In this document: positions 34,013 through 46,090 of the stretch, piece after piece
Position numbering within the stretch: position 1 is the first letter of the stretch
Layout: each line of letters starts with the position of its first letter
NCBI GenBank assembly: GCA_019915135.1
Contig: JAHLMK010000018.1
Location: forward strand, 124,001-188,000
Direction of reading: 5' to 3'
Source of the DNA: Strobilurus pachycystidiatus
Taxonomy: Eukaryota; Basidiomycota; Agaricomycetes; Agaricales; Physalacriaceae
Length of the DNA stretch: 64,000 nt
Notes under the pieces: generated by a model
What the model was told of the DNA's origin: nothing
What the model saw: only the letters and a program-made list of their open reading frames with translations
Database searches by the model: none
Made by a program: the position numbers and the translations under genes

Positions 34013-36571
34013 TCATAATGCTATCCCAACCGGGTCCATGAGATGTGGCTCGTCAGACAAATACGCCAATGCCGAGGGTCCGTCTTGGTGCTCGTTGGTG
34101 ACAGTCCGTGGTACGTGATCCGATGCATCGAAATCTCCCTCATCCGCTGCGAGTTCCGGACCATTCAATGCGACAACGTCATCCACCCCCAGCTGCCCCT
34201 TCCCCACATCCAAACTCGCCATCCTCCGCCTCTTCTCTCCCACCTTCCAAATCACATCTTTCAGTTCCTGCACCACCGCCCCCTCCGGTCCCCACCTCTC
34301 CTTATCATTCTCCTCCTGTTGCTCCCGCTTCTCCTTGGCAATCCTTATCCTCTCTTCCCTGCTCAACTTGCTCCGTTCCCTTCCAAATGACACCACGTCC
34401 GGCTCGCCCTCGAACACCTGTTCTATCCCAGGTAACGGCAATTGCTCCTCGTCGTCGCTCAACTCCTTATCGAAGTCTAAATCGCCCATAACACGCGGCT
34501 CGACGCGAGGCGGAGTAGATATCTGCTCGATGGGCAATGAAGGGCCTTCAGAGTCGCTACTGTGCAGCTCGTCTTCAGACTGCTGCGGTCTAGGCGGTGA
34601 GACCAAATCCAACAAACGTTCCCTCCCCCGCTCGCACTCCCTCAGCGCGATCCCCAGCTCGCGCCTTAGCCTCTCATAGGCCTGTAAGGCTGGATGATCC
34701 TCGCTCGGCTCGATGCTCAACGAGCCGGTACAAGTATCCAAATGCTCCTTTGCATCCTTCAGAGCCTCCGCAATCGCGTCCACATGGGCGCCAAATCGCG
34801 CTGCAGAACTGGGCATGGGTGCAAACGTGAAGCTCGTATGGCGTGAATGTGTGGGAAGACTTTCAGGACTGGGGTTCTCGAGCTTGAGGCGGATGCGTTC
34901 GTTCTCCTCAAGAGCTTCGGTTAGACGCGCGGCTGCGTCGGCGAGGGTGCTGGTGAGGAGACCCATCAGGCTCCGTACATCCTCCCAATAGCCCTCGTCA
35001 TCCTCTTCGTCGAAACGCAGCGCCAGGAGATGCGAGCATGCGTATCGCTTGGCGGATAGTGCACCGTGTAAGGAGTTCTGAAGAGCCGAAAGGGAGAGCG
35101 GATGTCTTGAGGGCTGTATAGACGTGAACTTGGATGCTGCCATGGACCTCCGCTTTCGCTGCATATCCAGCGCCGCCAGCCCAAACGTATCGTCGAGCGT
35201 AAAAGAAAAGTCATTAGTATCGTCGTCGTCGTCGTCCTCTTCTGTGACACCGGCCAATTCGGACGGGGTAACCGGAGCGCTTTGGCTAGGCGGGATAGAG
35301 GGGGATACACCTAGTAATGAGGACAGATCTGAACGCCGCTTTTCACGTCGCTTCAAAATCTGGGGCGTAGGACTGCCGGCCGAGGCAAGCATGGTATAAG
35401 ACCCGTTCCATGTGGATCGTTTGTTTCCCCATGATGGGGTTGAGATGGTCCTTCTCCGACCGGGGGTGGGAAGGGAAAGCGGGCGGGTGTCTGGGGAACT
35501 AAATCCCGAATGTGATTGCGGCGAAGGTGGGGCATACATCTCCGAGAGTTGAGATAGTTCGGAGGGACTCGTGAGTGCGGAAAAGAGCTGGCGGACATTA
35601 TCGCATTGATTTTGTGTGGTGTGGAGGGTTGAGTTGAGGGCGACACGCAGTGAGGAAGAGGGAGATGCGGGATTGGTCGGAGGAGAGAAGACATATTGCT
35701 CGTCCTTTTCGAGGATAGTGACAACTTCATGGACAACAGAGTCCCATAGATTCCCCGCAAAAACCAGCTCCTGCAGCGCATCCATAGACTAGGATACTTT
35801 CAGAAAGGAAGCAATGGTTTCACTGGGCAACATACCGGTTTCATGTCATGCTTGACGTCCATGGTTTCAAGACGTGCCGTCACGATGGTCCCGCCGAGCG
35901 CCAATATAGCGAGGAAATAGTGTCCTGCGCTCACGGAGAGAGCGACCATCACCAGAGCCAGAGATGATACCCAATAATCGGACGATGGCCCTGCATGGTT
36001 TATGTGCTGCGTGGAGACGGACGACACCGTTGAGGCCTCCAGACTGGAGTCGCGGCTATGAGCTGTTGCAGGTGACAATGTGGGTATATTGCCAGGGAAA
36101 GTCGGTGTTCGAGGATGTGGAAAATGGGAGTGATGATGGTGTATCGCCGTCGCCGCAAGTTCGGAGGCCAGCAGCGACGAGGAGATGATGTCGTATTTGA
36201 AGCGCTCGACAAATGGCTGTGGGCGGTTCGATATCTTGCTGAAGAGCTCTTGGACCACCTGCATAATGGCGATGTGATGAGAGCTAATTCAGGTGGACCA
36301 GCCCCGTTCCAGTCCAGTAATGGCATGGAATATGGTGCGGTTGGAGAGCCTGAACGCACCATTGTTGCTTTCCAAATGTAGTCAGCTCTTGGGCCGTCGG
36401 ACACGACATCGCTCCCGGTAATGAACTCGGAGGAACCCCCTGGCATCAGCTCCGGTGTCTCGCCCGACTCTGTACGCGTTGTCAGCGACCTTCAGCTAAG
36501 AAGCACCGCCGTGGGCGCTTACCTCGCAGATACTCGCCAAGGGGGCCGTCGTCGAAGAATGCTTGTGCCAT
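34013..36571 (-). CDS. Vezatin/Inp2-like membrane protein (myosin-binding type)
   Basis: The start at 36571 gives MAQAFFDDGPLGEYLR. Middle exons give PQPFVERFKYDIISSSLLAS and a transmembrane block (SSLALVMVALSVSAGHYFLAILALGG). The last exon (to 34013) is joined by a 48-nt intron, with KHDMKP before and SMDALQELVFAGNLWDS after. It contains long Ser/Pro linkers, an acidic run (EEDDDDDD), a coiled region LADAAARLTEALEENERIRLK, and the charged helix SKLSREERIRIAKEKREQQE. This layout (PLGEYLR start, paired membrane helices, large cytosolic tail) matches fungal proteins with the vezatin/peroxisomal myosin-binding domain, which link organelles to class V myosin. Assignment is by pattern, not alignment. 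Confidence 0.6.
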
Positions 36572-39500
36572 TTGCCTCCGTAGGTAATTAGGGTGGGATA
36601 TAATCGTGGAATTGGTCGTAAAGCGGTCAAGATGTGTGGCGCACAGTATGTGCGCAGAAACCAGGTAGTAACGAGCGACGAAGGCGGCGGGAAGGCGGAA
36701 ATTAGGTGAGAATGGTAAAAGGCCCTGGCGGTGAGAGCATAGAATACAAGAGGTCATGTTGCTGATGAAATTCGCTTAGCTAACGGCTGCCGTCGGCAAG
36801 CTTTCTGGCCGGTGATTCGCCGAGAGTTCATTCCACCCTCCATGATCCTACCCTGTCGACCAGTAAGTATCGTCCATGACCATCGCATTGAGGTGCGCTG
36901 AGCAAATTGCGCCCAAGTGGGGATCTCCTGTCATGTCTAATGAAATGTCAATATCGCCAGCCGCCCTCAACTAACTACAGGGTCCTCCCGATTGCTTCCA
37001 TTTAGTCAACCTTAAAAAAGGTGGCGCACTTGTCGTCCATGCAATTACAGGTCTCAGAATGCAGCCATGATTCAGACGCTGGCCCGAAACTCTCGCAGAA
37101 GTAATGCTGGATCTGGAACGGCACCTCGAGGTACGCTTCAATTGGCCTCGCTAACAGAGCGTGAGTCTCGTCAAGTGTTGCTCGGGATCCCCATACTCCG
37201 CACCTCAATGTAAGACCGATACCGAGCTCGTAGCTGCTGACGACTGCTTGATATAAGGTTTGATGATAGGTAAGCGACTACGTATCGGATACCTATCTGC
37301 AACTGCCCCACTTTACAAGTACCGGTACCTAAGAAGTAAGTCACGGTGAAACTCTTCAATCTGACAGAGACGGTATGCCGCGAACAGTGACCCATGACAC
37401 ACAGGACACATTGCATTCAACTCTCTACAATGTGTTTAGTCGTGCATCCGTACCAGTGGCACCACTACTTGAGCACTGGGAGCTGCTGACAATGGAAAGA
37501 TGAGCATTTCTTCCCTGGCTCGATCCTACAACTCACTGATTCCGCTTCAGACCCTGCGCCCAAGTTCAAGCCCAAGTCCAAGCTCAAACAGGCGACGACT
37601 TATCTTCGCTCGCACACGACATCGTCAACGCCGCATACGACGAGAACTTATCCATAAGCTATCTTGAACTTTACTGGGACGAGTATGTAGCACTTTCTTC
37701 ACCACGCCCCTCGCCTTGATATTCACCGTGGACAGAGGACCGAGCCCAAGTACCTAACTCGTCGCCCAGTATTTGCATTACTCATTCGCCAACATACAGG
37801 CTCGTGAATAGACATAGGTGACTTCCCCCGGAAACTTCACTATCGCCGCTCATGCTCGAGGTCTAGAGACTGTTCCCGATGTGTTTATGTCACCGCCTCG
37901 GGCCAGGGCTTGCCGCTTGTTGGTCTAACACACTGCGCAAACGACGTGCCAGAGAGCGGATGGGTTCGAACGAGCTTGTCATCAATGATCATGGGGATGG
38001 CGATGGGCTGTCTAGACTGGAATGGCGCCAAGGAGTAGCTGTGTCTAGCGAGAAGGGATCCTCATCGGGTTGTGGTCTCTGGTGAGCTCGAATGACGACG
38101 TAGTCGCGGGATGTGATAGTGTCGTTGAGTGAGTTAGAGACATGATGACAAGCCAACTGGCAGATAAATGACAAGTCCTAGCGGGAAAAGCCTCCTCATT
38201 AGTCATATAGCCGGCTCAGCTACTTCATCGTCGCACCGGCGCCAAATGATGATCAGGGCGTCGGTGCCAGATATATATTGACCACATGTCAAAGCACTGA
38301 GGCAGAACCTCAGCGGATACAGCGAGAAGTCATAGAAAATAAAATGATACTACTCGAGATAGAAGAATTGACTCTTTGCCTTCGACAAACGTACTGAATT
38401 TTTTCTTCTCAGATCCCACGAGCGGTCGAACCACCGCTCAGAGTCACACTCAAAATTCGTGTCTCCAAGGAGAAGATACTCTTCGAAATCTGATTCAGAG
38501 GTCAATCATAGATATGACTTCAGTAATTCATGGATTAAATTTCCACTAGGACTGTAGTTACATCATTCTGAGAATCTACAGAACGTGAATAAACATATTC
38601 ATACCGTGACGCAGATAGGAGGAGAGGACATCGCCCGAAGTTCCTCTGAGTTCGTGCGACCGCGTTGATTGAATCTGAGGACGCCACAAGGCATGAGGCA
38701 CAACATTCTTGCAGCAGACATTTTTATTAGAAATTACGTTTAGGCATGGATGAAGACGAGAGACAAATGTGGCGCACTCTAGCTAGTAGCTCCCTAGGCC
38801 CTCACCAACATCGCTCAGGAGCTCTATGACGACGCGCTTCGGGAGGTTCTCAACCTTGCAGACTTCCGGTGTGACTGCGTTGCGTGAGTGGTGACGGTCA
38901 ACGGCTGGCGGCGGCACTCTTTCAAGCGTAACAGTTATGTCCATGTCGTTGGCATTTCAGAACTTCAATGGTGCCCTTATTTCAGCAATGGCATGAAAAC
39001 GTCTGCGCTGTAATCGGCATCGATATAGTCGGCTAAAAGCGAGTCTTAGCCGAAGAGGTGCCTGTGGCCAGTGAGTGACTGAGGCGCTTCGCGATACACT
39101 CGTATCATTGATGTTTCAAATTATTGATTACATCTATATTGCCCTCACAGTATGATACATGACGCGTCGCATCGTCTGACCGCGGTTTTGAGGCGGCTTC
39201 GAGTTGGAATGGGACACAAATTACTGAGCTTGTTTGAAACGATCGATGCGCCTGTGGCCTGGTAAGCACTAGGTAGAGACTAAGATAGTAAAGTCAGCTG
39301 GCGGACCTAAAAGCGCGAGAGACAGATGACGTTGTCATTATCGCAGTAAGCGCGGTAAGATGAACTGCCAGAGGCTTCTGATACGCGAGCTGCGCACAGA
39401 TGGATTGACAACGTTCGAGGACATGATTGGTACGGGAACACGTTACAGCGTTCAGTGTGGTCGAGAGCACAGTCATCTCCAAAACTGAATGCATGAATGA

Positions 39501-39875
39501 CAGAAGAAGGCGTCAAGTTATACCCTTGTCATCCACGGGAACCATTGAGTTGATGCCTCGTTGTGATATGTATGTCAGATCAGTCTGTTGATCTCTGGGA
39601 CGCTGAAGAAAAGTAATGAGAGATACGGATTGTCTGGCAGCATCCATCGTGCAAGAGTAAGCACCTTTGTGTTGAATGTACAGACAGAGGCATATACCAC
39701 GGATCAGGATGGTCTGGCAGTGGCGACAGCCGCTGTTTGCAATGATTCGGCAATGACTCATCGGACCCTCCATTTCAATCTCCGCTGATGCAGGTTCGCC
39801 TCAAATAGAAGGCACAGCATGGGACGATACGCCATAAGGACAGCCTTTCCTTTCCTTCCCCCACCATCTACCCTC
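36572..39875. other. Gene-poor 3.3-kb stretch with coding-like fragments
   Basis: No complete gene. One forward fragment (about 37551-37687) reads as protein-like sequence (TGDDLSSLAHDIVNAAYDEN, then ISYLELYWDEY) followed by a GTATGT-like donor. A second (about 37840-37900) reads AAHARGLETVPDVFM. A third (about 38800-38890) reads ALREVLNLADFRCDCVA. They do not join into one frame and may be gene remnants. The rest is AT-balanced, ORF-poor sequence. Confidence 0.35.
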
Positions 39876-42800
39876 ATGACGCCCCCCCGTTCCACATCCT
39901 CTCGAGGACGCGCAACTCCGACCAGAGCACGACCTCTGGCTGGGGCTGCGACTCCTCTAGCGGGGTCTGCAGGCCGAGGCAACCTGCAGGCTGGTATTGC
40001 TTGTAAGTTCGATATGTTAATGACGACTCGACTCGTATCTTCGACGTCGTGCACCGTGGCGTATCATTATGACATTTTTTGTTGACAAACGCTTGAAGCA
40101 TTCGTGGCTGCTGTCGGTGTTAAGCGCCCTGGCTATGGTACCGCCGGCAGACCCGTCAAGGCCTTCGTGAACACTTGTCGCGTGGACTTCAATGTCAAAG
40201 ATATTTATCAATACGATGGTATGTGGTCATCGATCTCCTCTCTTCTCTACGTCGATTAACTCGAGGACAGTAACGATTCTGACCCAAGACGGTACGCGAC
40301 GCATTGTGCGCACATGTGCCTCCATGTTTACAGTCTGTAGGCACGGAAAAGAGCTTGCCGAAGCGTCTGGCTAGAAAGATTTTCGCCTGTCTCCAGCCAC
40401 AATACCCCAACATCTTCATTCTGGGATCTGTTGTCTACAACGATGCTAAGATCGCATTTGCCGCTCGTCAGTTGGACTTCGGCCCCGAAGATCCCGCACC
40501 TCTTTCCAAAGCGGTATGTCTCCACAGGACTCTCTCATTGCTTGCTGATCGTGTCCACCTAGTTCTCCGTCACTTTCACCCCTGCGGATGTCCAGGAACC
40601 CAGACCCAAGGTCTACCAAATCAAGCTCACCACCGTCCTTGACGAGAGAGGCGCCGTCAAGAAGATCAACCCCGAGTGCGCGTCGCGACCCATTTAGGAC
40701 ATACCCATACTAACGCCATCTCAGGATCCTCATGCGCTTTATTCGCGGGCAGCAGTCCAACGACACCGCCGTCGCGGAAGCCTTGAACGTACGTATCCCC
40801 TGACTCTATCTTCACCTGCTTTCAACACACCATCACTTAGGCTCTTTCTGTCGTCTTGAGGATGCATCCGTTCGAGTCCCATCCATTCTACGGTCGATCC
40901 TTCTATACCTCGCGTGGAAGTCGCTCTATCAGGTCGGGCCTAGAGGTCTGGCAAGGGTATATTCAAACTCTTCGTGCCGCCTCCGCCGGTCTCCTCGTCA
41001 ATTTGGACATTACGGCCGGTGTAATGTACAAATCGGGTCCTCTGGCCGACCTCTGCGTTGAGTACTTGGCAGAGCGCAGTATCCGCGGCCCTCAGGATCT
41101 CAGCCAGACCGTCAAGCACTGGACTGAATATCACAGACGGAAGCTCTCACGCTTCATCGTTGGCATGAGGGTTATACCTACGATCGGAGCTTCAGGAGCG
41201 AAGATGCGCAAAGGGAAGCCGGTAACGATTGCCGCGATTACGAAGGAAGGCGCCTCGTCAGTGACGTTCCAGTCGAATGGTGGTGCACCTACCACTGTTG
41301 CCGAGTACTTCCGACTACAGAACCAGCCGTTGAAATACAATCACACCCTCTGTATCAAGGCGAGTGTATATCTATCTATGTTGATGGTCTTCCTCATATA
41401 CAAATCAGACAACGTCTGGCGCGTATTATCCCCTCGAACGATGCGATGTCGTTCCCGGCCAGCTTGTCAAGAAGGAGATTCCGCCTGATGCCGTCAAGGA
41501 AGTTGTCACTTTTGCCACGAAATCTCCCGGTGATCGCTTCAGAGCAATCAAAGATGCAGCGACAACGGTACAAATGCTTACGTATCCACCTACATGTGTG
41601 CTAAACTCTCATCAGGTCTTTGGGTACGGGGCTTCGGACTACGTTCGCGAGTTTGGCCTTACCGTCCGCACCGATGGGCTGCCTATGGGACTGGAAGGGC
41701 GCATCCTTCCGGCTCCCAAATTACAATATGGAGGAAAGAAGGACGAGTTTGTACGACTCTAGTCGTTTTGTGTCCTGATGATATCTAACATGCATGTCCA
41801 GACTCCATCCGGCGGCGCATGGAACCTGTATGCCTATACAGCTCCTGCTGCTCATGTACTGACTGTCCTGTCATCTCTAGCGCTAACAAGACGCTGTACA
41901 AGGCAGAAGGAATACGAGGATGGATCCTCTTGGTTCTTGTCCGGATGGATGACCCGGCCATTGATCAACTTGCAGAGGACTTTACGCGAGGATGCGAAAG
42001 TGTTGGGATGAAGTTCGGCATCCGCCGACCATGGATCGTGAAATCTGTGGCTGAGAACGCTGCCGGGGTACGTGTGTTCGCTTATCTTCATGCGTTCATC
42101 TGGTCATATGTCCGCACAGGCTCTAAGTGAAGCTGGGCGTGCCTTCGCCGCAAAGGCAAACTTCCTTCCTGAACTTATTGTTGCAGTACTTCCTGATGCG
42201 AACAATGCACACATCTATGCAGCTGTGAAGCAGTGAGTCGGCTTGTTGCTCGACAAGATGGTGATCTGATGGCTTCTTGTAGTTTTGGCATGTGCAATAC
42301 CGGAGTCGCAACGCAGTGTCTTCGCTACGCAAAATGCTCAAGGGCAAAGATGCAATACTGGGCCAATGTCGCTCTCAAGTATGCTTTGTCTGGTTCCAGT
42401 ATCTTACATGCTAACCTTGCATGTAGAGTGAACGGTAAACGAGGCGGTGTCAGCGTTATTCCGTGCAATGAGCCCGGACAGGCAGCCATCACTGACCCGG
42501 CTATGCCCACTATTGTTCTTGGTGTGTATGCTTTTGATCTGTATTGCAATTCTTTACTCATGTACGGCTCCCTAGGTGCTGATGTTACGCATCCGCCCCC
42601 GGGCTCGCAGTCGCCATCGTATGCCGCCCTGGTCTCCAGCGTGGATAGTCAGTGCGCTAAGTACGTAGCCTCGGACCGGGTCCAAGGTGCACGAGAGGAG
42701 ATGATCAAAGACATGGAGGATATGACTGTTAATGCGCTGGAAAAGTACATGGGCTACAGGAAACTCGTCGAGAAGCTTCCGACGTTGAAACCAAAGCGGT

Positions 42801-43669
42801 TGATTTATTTCCGTGGTATGCCAAATTCCTGGTTCCGTGTTCTCGAACTTATATATATAGATGGTGTCTCCGAAGGCGAGTTCAGGAAGGTGTTGGACTT
42901 GGAGCTGCCCCAGATCAGAGGTACCGTCACCTATTTCATTTTGTGGGAAGGTGTCGTTGAAAGCAAATGCTAGCTGCTTGTGCTCGCACTGGTGTCAACC
43001 CGCTCATCACAGTTCTTGTCGTTATCAAGCGGCACCACATCCGGTTTGTCGTTTTCTGAAATGGCTGTCAATGCACTGAGACAACCGTCGCATAGATTTG
43101 AAGACGAAGCGGGAAAGAATCTCCCTGCGGGTACGGTCTTTGATTGTGACATAACCAGCCCAGTCGAGCATGACTACTACCTCCAAAGTCACGCTCCTCT
43201 TTTGGGTACAAGCCGCAGTGGGAAATATTCAGTGTTGTACGATGTGAGCCACTGTCTTTGAAAGTCATGGCATGTTCCTGATATCCTTGTGATTGTAGGA
43301 CAACAATTTCTCTGCTGACGCAATTCAGCGCCTGTCTTACACCCTCTGCTATACCTACGCTCGTGCTACACGCAGCGTGTCAATCCCCACCCCGGTCTAC
43401 TGTATGTTGTCTTTTTGGCGGTGTGGCGGTGTGGGTATATCAATGAACCTGCTATTCATAGATGCCCATCTTGTCTGCGACAAGGCGAAATTGCACTACA
43501 AACCTGCTGAGGCGATGCAGCTCTCCGATGCGGGTACGGATTCGTCTGTCGGACAGGCATACATCGATAAGTATCTACCCCTCCACCGCAACATGAGCAA
43601 CCAAATGTGGTGGCTGGTGAGTTCCCTCCCTAACACCTATACAGCCGTGTCATAATTGTTGTACAGTGA
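39876..43669 (+). CDS. Argonaute (small-RNA-guided silencing effector)
   Basis: Full-length eukaryotic Argonaute split by many short introns. The start at 39876 gives an Arg/Gly-rich leader ([14 protein letters not shown]). The N domain follows ([17 protein letters not shown]), then linker 1 ([17 protein letters not shown]). PAZ comes next ([27 protein letters not shown]), ending at PGQLVKKE. Then MID ([11 protein letters not shown].. [12 protein letters not shown]) and PIWI. PIWI retains [17 protein letters not shown] (first Asp), REEMIKDM (likely glutamate finger), [11 protein letters not shown] (second Asp after splicing) and [13 protein letters not shown] (His). The catalytic tetrad thus looks intact, so slicing is plausible. 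The stop is either spliced TGA at 43667-43669 or TAA at 43653 if the last intron is retained. No Dicer or RdRP gene lies in the window. Confidence 0.95.
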
Positions 43670-44307
43670 ATGAAGGCGTGGTACGAGTCGAGACGGACTC
43701 CTACCTCAGAACATTACCCTTTGACTAATTCCAATCTATCTGCTTTCGTACTGTCTTGATGCTTGTAGTAAAGTTCTCCTGTGTTACCTGCAATATCATG
43801 TTTTCTTTGTTTGCTGCGATTCTACGCGTACAAGGAACGAGAGGCTGTCCTCTCAGTCGCGATGGTTGTCTCGAATAAAGACAATTCATACCTCTGCACT
43901 CAAAATCAAATATGAACCGTCTGCCAGTGACTGCGCGTCAAATCAATATACGCCATCAATGTCAAGGATAGCACGACTATCGGTGGTCGATTGGGTCATT
44001 GAACCAGAGCAAAATGAGGAGGTTTCATCTCTCGCCGTAAGATCAGATCATCCAAGGCCTCGAGGCGTTCACAGCACTAGATGGACTACCTACGCATTGT
44101 ATGCTGCCTCGCCCCACTGACGCGTAACGAAACAAAATACTTGAAGTACGTCGAGTGGAACGTCACTGTCATTTGTACTGCGAAGATGTAATTAGAAGGG
44201 TCCTCCACCACTGGCATCTTTGGACGCAGGACGCAGGCAGTCCAGTCATCGGTATTGGTATAGCCCCACATCGTAATCTTGCGGCTAGCATCGACTCCAC
44301 CTAGCAA

Positions 44308-45702
44308 TCAAGCACTGTCCGACGAGGGGGAAGACCTCTTATCCTCTAAATCCTTTCGACGGCTACGGAAGAACATAAGTTGGGGCTCCGAACTCCCAAT
44401 CTATAAGCTTACCGGTGATCAAACCACGCTCGAATTGTTTTGGTGGGCACCCCAAAGTTTTCTGCCATTTCGTACAACCGGGCGCCTCTCATATAAGGCC
44501 TCTCGCGGTACGCCGCTTCCAGCGCCTCCATGTTCGAGAGACCAATTCGGGACAGGATCGTTGACCCCTTCTTCGTGGGTTGGCTCTGATCCAATTTTGC
44601 TTGTACTCGTCTGGGTAATCCGGGGCATGAACATGAACAGACAAGACGAGTCCGTGGGACGTACCGGTTCTCGAACCACCTCTTGAGTGACAATGCTGTT
44701 ATGCCGAGCTCCGCCGCTAGCTTTTCCCCCCTTTGCTTAGGGAGTCTAGAACTGATAGCAAACTCCGCCTCTAGCTTTTCCATTCCAAGGGCGCCGATCT
44801 TGCTCAGCATGGTCGGGCGTACCAGCGCTTCGCCTCGCTCGCGTCTGTCGGAGGACGTCGGAAGTCACTCAAGGAGGAGAGGAGAGGGACAGCTATACCG
44901 ATATCTGAACCAGTCATATACACGTTTCGGAGACATTTTTGTACATTCTGACAGTTCCTTCATCTCGAGCGCTCCAGAATTCGGATTTCGATCATATGCC
45001 TCGGTCAACATTTTCATCACGGCAGGTTCACGCCGCGTCGCCATTTCCTCATTGAAAGGACTCATTTTGCGCTTTAGGCTATCAAGAATGCACTCAGTCT
45101 GTGGCACAGGCAGTAGTAGCTGTTGTACGTACCGTTTGTAGAACCAGTTGTAGAGTGTACTTTGTGGTATCTCGATACTCTCCGCTAATTTAACGAGAGA
45201 ATCGCCGGCGGGAATAGCACCAGTCTCATCCCAGATCTTCTCGAGCCTCAGCAGAGCCGAGTATGGGATTCGGCGCCGTTTGTCCAACCTTCCAGCTAGG
45301 ATGCTAACATCGTCCTTGAATGCAGGAGGATCTCTATTGATGTAACAATTTCTGCCACACGGGAAGATCAGAAATTGCTGCCGCCATGCACAACATACAC
45401 GGCTACCTACGCCTCCAGAACCACATGTATATGGTATTACGAGGCAAGCCCAGTCGTGCTACGATAGCCGTGAGATCTGTTCCCCTTGGAATGTCACCGG
45501 TTTCTTCCCATATGCGCTGTAAAACGAGGAGACTGTCGTTCGATATGGTGCTGGATCGGCCGCCCTGGCGGCGGTTTTCGCGAATGCCGGACCCGGGGGG
45601 GGCGTCTGCTGTCTCGTGTTGGAGGGCAATGCCAGACGCGCACAGCGGGCGAAGGCCAACTTTACAGTGAAGACGTCCGAGAGCCAGTGGGACACTGAGC
45701 AT
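44308..45702 (-). CDS. Five-homeodomain protein, one homeodomain per exon
   Basis: Putative DNA-binding protein with five consecutive homeodomain-like repeats. Each ends in the recognition-helix core WFxxRR: WFWRR (WF at 45423-45418), WFYKR (45146-45141), WFRYR (44912-44907), WFENR (44678-44673) and WFDHR (44426-44421). Between them the helix-1/2 pattern recurs (LLRLEKIWDETGAIP, LVKLAESIEIPQSTLYN; MEALEAAYRERP, LYEMAENFGVPTKTIRA). An intron follows each WFxxR and splits the next Arg codon (CG|gt). Introns are 45334-45409, 45079-45132, 44845-44898, 44611-44664 and 44363-44412; three are exactly 54 nt. Internal exons are 201, 180, 180 and 198 nt, all multiples of three. The C-terminus is RRKDLEDKRSSPSSDSA. 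The N-terminal start at 45702 is the least certain point. Confidence 0.78.
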
Positions 45703-46090
45703 GATTCGCGTTGAAACGTGATGATAGCACAGGGAGAAAGGTATTCGGCAAAAGCCGGCCGTTCACATGAAACCCACTTGGCTAGCGGCCCTAAGCGCAA
45801 GACGTCGAGGCGTAGACCGTTGTAAAAAGGATGGTTGTTCTGACATCATTCAGCTCGTTCTGTCTGGCACAACACGATCCACCCAGTCCCTGTAAATTAC
45901 CATCCCAGTAAGAGTATATAGATCCGAGTCAGTACAGCTTGAAACAAGATACAGATGGGGCATACAACGAAAGCAAAAAGAAAACAACAACGGATATAAC
46001 TACAGCGAAGAGAAGCAAAGAGGAAAAGAAGGGGGAGACGTCGACATCTACAGCAGATCGCTAACATAAATATGTGAACCAACGTTTTCC

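Noticed and set aside
44279..45141. Forward ORFs (44279-44686, 44683-45141) opposite the homeodomain gene
   Set aside because: They are complements of the homeodomain exons; motif content and splice sites support only the minus strand.
44308..45702. Mating-type A (HD1/HD2) locus
   Set aside because: There is one gene with five repeats instead of two divergent single-homeodomain genes, and no MIP or beta-flanking gene nearby.
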